Assembly (NCBI RefSeq): GCF_905171765.1
Contig: NC_053392.1
Location: 405,336,565-405,400,564, forward strand
DNA length: 64,000 nucleotides
Source: Bufo bufo
Lineage: Eukaryota; Chordata; Amphibia; Anura; Bufonidae
Direction of reading: 5' to 3'
The notes beneath the pieces were generated by a model. That model made no database searches. It was not told where the DNA came from and saw only the letters and a program-made list of their open reading frames with translations. How positions within the stretch are numbered: the first letter of the stretch is position 1; every line of letters starts with the position of its first letter. Shown piece after piece: positions 53,240-61,657 of the stretch. A program made the translations under genes and the position numbers.

Positions 53240-53985
53240 TCAATAATATTGCAGTATTAGATCATGTCTCTTATTGAGACCAGTTGGATGACAGGTTGCT
53301 AGCTGGAACATCCAATATGCCTCTCTATTCAATAGCTTTCTTTTATAATCTCCCCCTTTTGCGGGCATTATGACTCTTTCTATGCCCTGTGCACTAAGTC
53401 CAGACGTATTCCCACCATGCACAACTGCAAAGTGCAGGCTAACGGCAGACACATTGCGGTTCCCATGGTGGGGGACATCTGAAATGTGTTTGCGGATTCT
53501 AGTTTTAATCTGATTAGAAGTGCACCCAACATATTGTAGTTGACACATTTCACATTTAGTATTACATTTTTTGTATGCTTTTATTGCAAATTCCTTGCCA
53601 TTTACTGTTGATTTAAAAGAGCTACCCACTTTAAAGTGATCACAGCAGATGCATCTGCTGGGGCCACATTTGTAACTTCCCTTGCTTGCTAGCCAGGTTG
53701 GCTGAGATACTTTTTTCTCTTGAAATAAGCTGGGGCTCACCATGTTTCCCAAAGTGGGCGCCTTTCGTGCAGCGCATCTAATACCTCCCATGACCACATT
53801 AGACCACTGTTTGTCATAGTTTAACACAGGCAGGTGCTTTCTAACAATTCTACATACAGTATCTTGCCGTACTCTTCAGAGTACTGACTTGGTTTATAAA
53901 GAGTGTCGGAGAGCCTCTTCTTTGGAAAGATCAACTCTTTCCTATTCAGGTCAGACACACATTGTCTCCGCATCCCCCCTCAAAC
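53240..53985 (-). pseudogene. PLE-2 C-terminal domain with GIY-YIG endonuclease
   Basis: From about 53827: MLNYDKQWSNVVMGGIRCAA, a cysteine cluster KCGPSRCICCDHF, TKCEMCQLQYVGCTSNQIKT and RIRKHISDVPHHGN, then VHGGNTSGLSAQGIERV and LNREAYWMFQLATCHPTGLN. This is the C-terminal GIY-YIG nuclease region of a Penelope-like protein; QYVG stands for the YVG part. It ends naturally at TAA 53240. Upstream, a broken INFLDL-like piece runs to about 53985. The RT is missing. Confidence 0.9.
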
Positions 53986-54005
53986 ACAAATCCAGAAAAT
54001 TAACA

Positions 54006-57000
54006 CTGACCGAATCATGGAGGAGGTAGCTATTTATTTATTAGGGTACACTTCAAAAGAGTGTGAAATATCCAAAATACAACAATGAGCAATTGCGCTG
54101 TAGTATAACAATGGCTGGTTAAGGCCGGTATACATGTCTATTCTGCACAAGGTACGGACAAGTCCTGTGGGATCCATGCCTGGGTCTTTTTAATGAAAGT
54201 GAGCTTGTCCACATTGGCTGTGGACAGGCGGCTGCACTTGTCTGTGATAACACCCCCTGACATGCTAAACACACCTCCAAGGCGTAAAGAGCAAGCTCAG
54301 GCCTTGTGCCCAATTTGGAGACCCAGAAGATGAAGGGGGCAGCCTCATCATTCAGTACATGTAGGCGTGTGCACACATACTGCTCCACCATGTTGCTGAA
54401 ATGCTGCCTCCTGCTAAGACGTTCTATATCAGCTGGTGGTGCTGTAGCGTGCTGACAAAGCTTTTCCACATTTCGGCCATGCTAACCATGCGTTGGCGAC
54501 CTCTTCCTCCTCCTCTGCCTTCGCCTTGTGCTTCCACTGTGCCCCCGCTGTCACGTGGGAATGCCACCAGCAGCGCCTCTACCAGCATGCTCTTGTACTC
54601 GCGCATCTTACAATCACGCTCCAGTGCCGGAATTAAGGATGGTACGTTGTCCTTGTAACGAGGATCCAGCAGCGTGGCCACCCAGTAATCAGCACAAGTT
54701 AGAAGGTGGCCAACTCGCCGGTCGTTGCGGAGACACTGCAGCATGTAATTGTTCATGTGTGCCAGGCTGCCCAGAGGCAATGAAGAGCTGTCCTCTGTGG
54801 GAGGTGTATTGTCTGTGTCCTCTGTATCCCCCCAGCCACGCACCAGTGATTGCCATGAGCTGGTCTGGGTGCCACCCTGCTGTGAACATGGTTTCTCCTC
54901 CTCCATCTCCTCCTCCTCATCCTCCACCTCGTCATCCTCCAGAACTGTGCCGTGGCTGGACAATTGTGTAACTGGTGTTTGTGGGTGCAGGAACCCATCC
55001 TCAGAGCCACTTGTGAATGACTGGCCGGAAACCCTATGAAATGATCCCTCTTCCTCCTCCTCGTCCTGTGGCACATCCTCTTCCATCATCGCCAGCATAG
55101 TTTTTTCAAGGAGGCATAGAAGTGGGATAGTAACGCAGAGAATGGCGTTATCGGCACTGGCCATGTTGGTGGAGTACTCGCAACAAGTAACACAGGTCTC
55201 GCATGGAGGCCCAGTCATTGGTGGTGAAGTGGTGCTGTTCCGCAGAGGGAATCACACGTTAGTGCTGCAGCTGATACTCCACTATCGCCTGCTGCTGCTC
55301 GCACAGTCTGGCCAGCATGTGCAAGGGGGAGTTCCACCTTGTGGGCACGTCGCATATGAGGCAGTGAGCGGGAAGGCCGAAGTTACGCTGCAGCGCTGAC
55401 AGGCGAGCAGCAGCAGGGTGAGAACGCCGAAAGCGCGCACAGACGGCCCACACTTTATGTGGCTCTGACATATCGGGGTAATTTAGGAACCTCTAAACCA
55501 CCAAATTCAGCACATGAGCCAGGCAATGGATGTGCGTCAAACCGGCTAGTCCCAGAGCTGCTACGAGATTTCGCCCATTATCGCACACCACCAGGCCGGG
55601 CTTGAGGCTCACTGGCACAAACCACTCATCGGTCTGTTGTTCCATGCCCGTCCACAGCTCCTGCGCGGTGTGGGGTTTGTCCCCCAAACAGATTAGTTTT
55701 AAAACTGCCTGCTGTCTAGTGTTGATCACGAATATTCGAATTTAGAATTTTTATTGCGAATATGGGTACTTCGAAAATTCGCAAATATTTCAAATATAGT
55801 TATATATATTCGTAATTTAGAATATTCGATTTTTTTTTTTTTATCAGTACACATGATCCCTCACTGCTTCTAGCTTGTGGGCCAAAGAGAAAGGCCGCAA
55901 TTTACTTGACTTTAGGAGTAGTAGTGTTTGGGAATTTTGCTCTATATTCATTTATTACGAATATTACGAATATTCGAAAAAACTAAGTTATAGCAATATA
56001 GAGAATATTTTAAAAAAATCGAATATAGAGCAATTTAGCTAATATAGTGCTATAATCTTCTTTGTCTAATAGTTGTAAGTTGAAAAATTTGCAATAAAAA
56101 ATTTGAATCCGAAAATTCGAATTCCAAAAATTCGCATATTACACAATCATTATCGTTCCAATTTTTCGAGTAAAAAAAAATCGTGAATTTTCAAATTTTC
56201 GAATTTGCGAATATTCGACGAATATTCTACAAAATATTCGCAAAATATTGCGAATTCGAATATGACCCCTGCTGCTCATCACTATTGCTGTCGTCTACCC
56301 CTCGCTGTGCTATAGTTGGTGGTGAAGGTGTTACGCTGACTGGATAAGGAGCCGCTAGAGGATGAGGAAGCTGAGTAGGAGGAGGAAGCAACAGGAGGCA
56401 AACTGAAGCGCCCTGCAATCCTCGGTGGTGGAAGGACATGCGCCAAACTGCCTGAGACCTAGCTGCCACTGCATTTACCCAGTGTGCTGTTATGGGGATA
56501 TAACGTCCCTGAACGTGCTTACTGGTCCATGTATCCGTAGTTAGGTGGACTTTGCCACAGATTGTGTTGCACAGTGCACACCTGATTTTGTCCCCCACTT
56601 GGTTGTGCAGGAAGGGATGGCATGCCTGGAAAAGTAGTGGCGGCTGGGCACGATTTACTATGGGACAGCCATCGCCGTAAGGCTTTTAAAACTCTCCGTC
56701 TCCACCAGACAGTAATTTTTAAATGCTGGCATTCAGGGCCAGGGATCGCGGGTGGGTAGGGGGGTACTTCCTCTTCCGCTCCAGTGTTTGGGAGATGGAG
56801 AGCTGAATGCTTCAGTGGGACATTGTGGAGATGCTTGGTGACCCAGGTGGAGGTGTTGCTAGCAGATCCTCTGTTTGCGGAGTGGCAGGTGGCGCTGTCA
56901 CTACAGAGGTGGATGAAGAGGCCGAGACTGCAGCAGAAGATGAAGCAGGAGGAGCCAGAGACCTTTCTTGGTTTTTGAGGTGTCTACTCCACTGCAGCTC

Positions 57001-57351
57001 GTGCTTTGCACTTAGATGCCTGGTCATGCAGGTTACGCTCAGGTTAAGAACGTTTATGCCTCGCTTCAGGCTCTGATTGCACAGTGTGCAAACCACTTGT
57101 GTCTTGTTGTCACCCTATTGTCTGAAGAACTGCCACGCCAGGGAACTCCTTGAAGCTGGCTTTGGTGTGCTCAGTCCCTTGCTGCGTTGGGGAGTAGCAG
57201 GCATACTGTCTAGGGGACGGCCGTTCCGCTTTTGCACCCTGCTCCCTCTTCTGCTGTGCTGTTGGCTCTGTGCGACCACCGCCTCTTCCTCCAAACTACA
57301 TAGGTCACTTGCATGACCTTGATTCCAACATCCGATACATACCCCAACCAA
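54006..57351 (-). pseudogene. hAT-C transposase (ZBED-like), frameshifted and interrupted by a MITE
   Basis: Reading from 57351 leftward: SDLCSLEEEAVVAQSQQHSR; a BED finger at 57096-56960 (VCTLCNQSLKRGINV ... TRHLSAKH); the core with VHLTTDTWTSKHVQGRYIPI (56560-56490), then after the MITE LKLICLGDKPHTAQELWTGM, VVCDNGRNLVAALGLAG, LTHIHCLAHVLNLVV, CDVPTRWNSPLHMLARL; an acidic linker; VATLLDPRYKDNVPSL (54670-54620); and WVSKLGTRPELALYALEV with ANVDKLTFIK at the end (54310-54190). At least six frame changes. Same family as hAT-B but retains the full core that hAT-B lost. Confidence 0.9.
55717..56284. mobile_element. AT-rich hAT-type MITE in the hAT-C transposase
   Basis: 568 bp with ends TAGTGTTGATCACGAATATT and CTGCTCATCACTA; flanks CTGCTGTC (55709-55716) and TTGCTGTC (56285-56292), a duplication matching 7 of 8. 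The interior is a dense series of ATATTCG/CGAATAT words, the motif repeated dozens of times in both directions. Coding resumes on each side in the hAT-C core. Confidence 0.85.
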
Positions 57352-57476
57352 GGGATGATTACTTATCCAAGTAACTGATTAAGCCTATGGCAGCCATCAT
57401 AATATATATAACCTACATAGAAAATGCCAGACCGCTTATACTAAATTAAATCCTTTATTACAAAACTCACAATATA

Positions 57477-58413
57477 CAGTACAGACCAAAAGTTTGGACA
57501 CACCTTGTCATTCAAAGAGTTTTCTTTATTTTCATGACTATGAAGGCATCAAAACTATGAATTAACACATGTGGAATTATATACATAACAAGTATGAAAC
57601 AACTGAAAATATGTCATATTCTAGGTTCTTCAAAGTAGCCACCTTTTGCTTTGATTACTGCTTTGCACACTCTTGGCATTCTCTTGATGAGCTTCAAGAG
57701 GTAGTCCCCTGAAATGGTCTTCCAACAGTCTTGAAGGAGTTCCCAGAGATGCTTAGCACTTGTTGGCCCTTTTGCCTTCACTCTGCGGTCCAGCTCACCC
57801 CAAACCATCTCGATTGGATTCAGGTCCGGTGACTGTGGAGGCCAGGTCATCTGGCGCAGCACCCCATCACTCTCCTTCATGGTCAAATAGCCCTTACTTT
57901 CAAAGTTTTCCCAATTTTTCGGCTGACTGACTGACCTTCATTTCTTAAAGTAATGATGGCCACTCGTTTTTCTTTACTTAGCTGCTTTTTTCTTGCCATA
58001 ATACAAATTCTAACAGTCTATTCAGTAGGACTATCAGCTGTGTATCCACCTGACTTCTCCTCAATGCAACTGATGGTCCCAACCCCATTTATAAGGCAAG
58101 AAATCCCACTTATTAAACCTGACAGGGCACACCTGTGAAGTGAAAACCATTTCAGGGGACTACCTCTTGAAGCTCATCAAGAGAATGCCAAGAGTGTGCA
58201 AAGCAGTAATCAAAGCAAAAGGTGGCTACTTTGAAGAACCTAGAATATGAGCAAAATTTTCAGTTGTTTCACACTTGTTTGTTATGTATATAATTCCACA
58301 TGTGTTAATTCATAGTTGTGATGCCTTCCGTGTGAATCTACAATTTTCATAGTCATGAAAATAAAGAAAACTCTTTGAATGAGAAGGTGTGTCCAAACTT
58401 TTAGTCTGTACTG
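57477..58413 (-). mobile_element. Internally deleted Tc1-like element with about 260-bp TIRs
   Basis: CAGTACAGACCAAAAGTTTG and the complement AAACTTTTAGTCTGTACTG, between TA dinucleotides (57475-57476; 58414-58415). The inverted repeats reach about 260 bp each and include the 3' end of the transposase gene, so the last codons are present in both arms. 937 bp; most of the transposase is missing. Confidence 0.92.
57614..57990 (-). pseudogene. Tc1-like transposase fused across a large internal deletion
   Basis: The C-terminal part reads MTWPPQSPDLNPIEMVWGEL, DRRVKAKGPTSAKHLWELLQ and RMPRVCKAVIKAKGGYFEE, with the catalytic glutamate block. Just upstream lies the N-terminal start (around 57990-57895, KKKAAK-like and a shifted GQS/GKTLK region), with the whole middle, including two catalytic aspartates, deleted. 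Confidence 0.88.
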
Positions 58414-58611
58414 TATTACAAAATTGATTACAGACATGATTAAAAGAAATGGTGCAGGAGATAAAAACGACATCACTGGAGGAAACATACAGCGGATACA
58501 AGTCCATTTTCATCCAACATGATTAATCATTCATTAAAGTGTATATGCAAAAAGTTGATAAGTCTAGCGAACATTGGACAAATACCCATACTGTGTCTCT
58601 TCCAGGATGGC

Positions 58612-58660
58612 GCCAAACCCAACGCGCGTTTCGGCGTACCTTCGTCTGGGGGTAGCGTCA
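58612..58660 (-). ncRNA. Hammerhead-ribozyme-like motif (PLE-3)
   Basis: Minus strand: CCC, CAGACGA (U4 replaced by A), extra A, a weak stem II GG..CC, GAA, palindromic ACGCGCGT, T, GGG. The weakest of the set. Confidence 0.32.
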
Positions 58661-59892
58661 TCACTGGAGCACATGGATTAAATACAAATGCTGACCAATC
58701 AGTACATACCATCTATTACTGGTTAAACCGTCACCGCGATCGCGCCGGAGATGACCTACAACATTAGACGCCGGCGTCCGGAAGACCATGTGATCCCATT
58801 CGCGGTCATGTGGTGAGGATGGCGTCACATAACCGCGCGCATGACTGTCGCAGCCCCGTGACGTCATCCTGACTTGTCGTGCAAAATTCTAAATAGCAAC
58901 AAAGTGATCGCATTACCACATTCGTATATTAGAAAGACGTAAATGTACAGAGAATGTGAGAATTTCAAGAATATAGGGAAAAGAGATAGAGAGGCGGCCA
59001 CCTTCATTAGATATAGACAAAATCCAAAGTTCAAAACATTGGGCATAAAGTAAATCACAATGTGACCCAGCTGGACAAGTCACATATGTTTCATAATATT
59101 CAATACATATGAACTGTGTAAAGAAAAAAGAGGAAGGGATAAAAGTAGGAAAAAAGGGGGAGGAAAGGAAAACAGATGCCCTCTGTTAGTGTTGGCTCGG
59201 TGAGCGCTTTGTATACATCGATCTAAAAGGCAGGGACATCTGGGCACTGTCCCTGCCTTCTCTAAGGGTTTCCCTGCTGTCACTGACAGTGGGCAACCCG
59301 ATCTGCAGCTGCACGATTAGCGTGCAGCTGCAGTTTCTGAATGGACGTTCAGGAATGTCCATTCAGAAATATAGAACCACCTCTCGGGCGTCTTTAGTCT
59401 ATGGGCGGACGGGAGGTGGTTAACAATCACAGATGCAGCAAAGGATGCAATATTAAGTACTTTGCCCAAAAAAGTTTTTTTTTTTTAATACCAGAATAGC
59501 ACAGCAGTATCTAAAGCATGTATCTCACACTGACAGATGCAGACAAGGCCGCAAATTAGGTATTTTGCCCAAAATGGACAATGTTTTTTGAATAACAGAA
59601 AATGACAGCAGTATATAACGCTTGAATTTCACACGTACAGATGCAGCAAGGGCTGTAAAATTGAGTATTTTTCCCCAAAAGGGTGCTTTTTAAAACCCAG
59701 AAAATTATAGTTGTGTTTCTAGCTTAAATTGGACACTGACTAATGTGGAAGAGGCCCCAGATTTTTTTAAAACCCTGAAAATTATTGAAGTATTTCAAGT
59801 TTGTTTTAAAAATAACAGATGAAGGGCTGTAAAATTGAGCATTTTGCCCCAAAAGGGTGATTTTTAAAACCTAGAAAATGATAGTTGTGTTC

Positions 59893-60168
59893 CTGCCTCT
59901 CTACTCTGACATAATACCCCGCTGAAGAAGGTCTCAATGACCGAAACGTCCGGGAATGTTTTTCTGAGATGGCTTAATACTTATGATGTATAAATGAATT
60001 GCTCTGGATGTACACAAATGATATTCTGCAAACTAAGAGTTAAATGTGAAAATTAATTTTGTACAAATCTCTTGAAGTGCCGTGGATTAACTTTACATTA
60101 TCTAAACCACTCTCACAGGCACCCACACCGGATCCTAGGGGTGCAGAGTACATATTTATTTAATTATC
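59893..60168 (+). mobile_element. Solo PLE terminal region in hAT-C leader
   Basis: About 276 bp between GTTGTGTTCCT and AGCTTAAATTGGACACTG; the intact repeat unit nearby reads TAGTTGTGTTTCTAGCTTAAAT, so this is a clean insertion. It contains a hammerhead-like motif at 59917-59958 and no coding. Confidence 0.75.
59917..59958 (+). ncRNA. Hammerhead-ribozyme-like motif (solo PLE terminus)
   Basis: Plus strand: CCCCG, CTGAAGA, extra A, stem II GGTC with GACC around TCAAT, GAA, palindromic ACGT, C, then CGGG pairing with CCCG. With 25783-25835, the best-formed example, since stems I and II are both clear. Confidence 0.48.
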
Positions 60169-60740
60169 TAGCTTAAATTGGACACTGACTAATGCGGCAG
60201 AGGCCCCAGATGGAGGGTATTGCCAAAAATGGGTGTTTTTTAAAACCCAGAAAATTATTTAATTATTTCAAGCTTGTTTTTAACAATCACAGATGCAGCA
60301 AAGGCTGCAATATTATGTATTTTGCCCAAAAAGGGTGTTTTAATAACAGAATATTACAGCAGTATATAACACTTGAATTTCACACTGACAGATGCAGAAA
60401 AGGCCGCAAATTAAGTATTTTGCCCAAAATGGGTGTTTTTTGAATATCAGAATATGACAGCAGTATATAACGACTGAATTTCACACTGACAGATGCAGCA
60501 AGGGCTGTAAAATTGAATATTTTGCCCAAAAATGGGTGTTTTTTTAAAAAAACTCTTAAAATTATTGCTGTATTTCTAGCTTAAATTGCACACTGACAAA
60601 TGCTGCAAAGGCACCAGATGTAGGATATTGACAAAAATGGGTGTTTTTGTAAACCCAGATTATTATTGCAGTATTTCAAGCTTGGATTTGAATGTCACAA
60701 AAGCACATATGTTGTGCTGGTGCACTGAGCTTGCATAAAA

Positions 60741-61238
60741 TGGCCGCCACCACCCACCTTACTAACAGACGGATAAAAATTATTTTTCTGTGTCACTGGG
60801 CTCAGGGCAGGGTAAAAAGATTGTGCACTGCACCCACAAAACTAAATCTAGTTAGATCACTGAGTTAACAATCACTTCTGATTAAAGATTCTTTCCTATT
60901 CTCTCCCTCACAGCAGCAGCATCCTGTCCCTACACTAGTAACAGCTGAGTGGCGTGCAGCGCTACGTGACTCCAGTTTATATAGAGGCTGGGTCACATGC
61001 TGCACTGGCCAATCACAGCCATGTCATTAGTAGGCATAGCTGTGATGGCTTCTAAGGGCACAGAATTAAACGCTTGTTGATTGGATGCTCTGCAGCCTTT
61101 TAAAAAGCGCCATAAAATAGCCAAACACCGAACCCGAACTCGAACTTTTACTGAAATGTTCGAGTTCAGGTCTTGGGTCCAAAAATCCTAAAGTTCGGTA
61201 CGAACCTGAACTTTACAGTTCGGGTTCGCTCAACCCTA
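60741..61238 (-). mobile_element. hAT-C 5' terminus
   Basis: The reverse complement is closely similar to 34097-34620 of hAT-B (CTGTCACTGGGCTCAGGGC words; GTCCCTACACTAGTAACAG; CTTTATATAGAGGCTGGGTC; GGTTCGCTCAACCCTA at the end). It confirms that hAT-B and hAT-C are one family and gives the 5' boundary at 61238. Confidence 0.88.
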
Positions 61239-61475
61239 CACACTACAAGATCTAAAGAGTCTTCTATAGACATAGTCGGAGCACCAGGTCTCTGAGATAA
61301 CATCAATTTAGAGACCATAAAACTTTCACACCCCTTATCTGTAAAATAATTAAGGACTCATTCTCAAGATCTTTGATATGTTGTTCTGTTATTTTTCAAA
61401 TGTCCATTCATTCCCCCATGTCTCTGTTCTTATTGTATATATATTGCTGTTTCTTTATATATTCTTGTTCTACCC

Positions 61476-61512
61476 CTGATGAAGGGACTGGTGATGTCTC
61501 GAAAGCTCGCTA
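61476..61512 (+). ncRNA. Hammerhead-ribozyme-like motif (PLE-4)
   Basis: CCC, CTGATGA, extra A, stem II GGGAC with GTCTC, GAA, palindromic AGCT, C. Matches the PLE-1 copy. Confidence 0.42.
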
Positions 61513-61657
61513 TGTAACATAATTACTTCTATTTTTGTTAGCCATTAAACGGTATCAAACCTGCAATACTCTTATTTTGTTTCTCTTAATGAGAGCACTA
61601 AACTAGTTTTCTATTGGCTAACACGGTACCAGACTTTTTCCTTTTTCGTTTGACCAA

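Larger units (their letters stand above)
51256..54005 (-). mobile_element. Penelope-like element (PLE-2), 5'-truncated, hosting a Tc1
   Basis: The minus-strand coding part lies at 53240-54000; the 3' terminal region lies at 51256-51421 and 53048-53239, split by a Tc1 element. Termini show a hammerhead-like motif at 51351-51395. The right end joins hAT-C 3' sequence near 54005. Confidence 0.82.
57352..59405. mobile_element. PLE terminal fragment (PLE-3) hosting a Tc1 derivative
   Basis: Non-coding. Interrupts hAT-C between its N-terminal exon and 5' leader. The PLE assignment rests on the terminus-like block at 58612-58660 (ACGCGCGTTTCGGCGTAC, CTTCGTCTGGGG). The right-hand 150 bp (59250-59405) has short hairpins (GCAGCTGCACGATTAGCGTG; TGAATGGACGTTCAGGAATG) and may be a separate repeat. 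Confidence 0.5.
59406..60740 (-). repeat. hAT-C 5' leader, about 103-bp repeats
   Basis: About eleven units with CACTGACAGATGCAGCAAGG, GCTGTAAAATTGAGTATTTT and GCCCAAAAAGGGTG. Interrupted by a PLE terminal fragment at 59893-60168. Non-coding despite an 83-codon frame. Confidence 0.9.
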
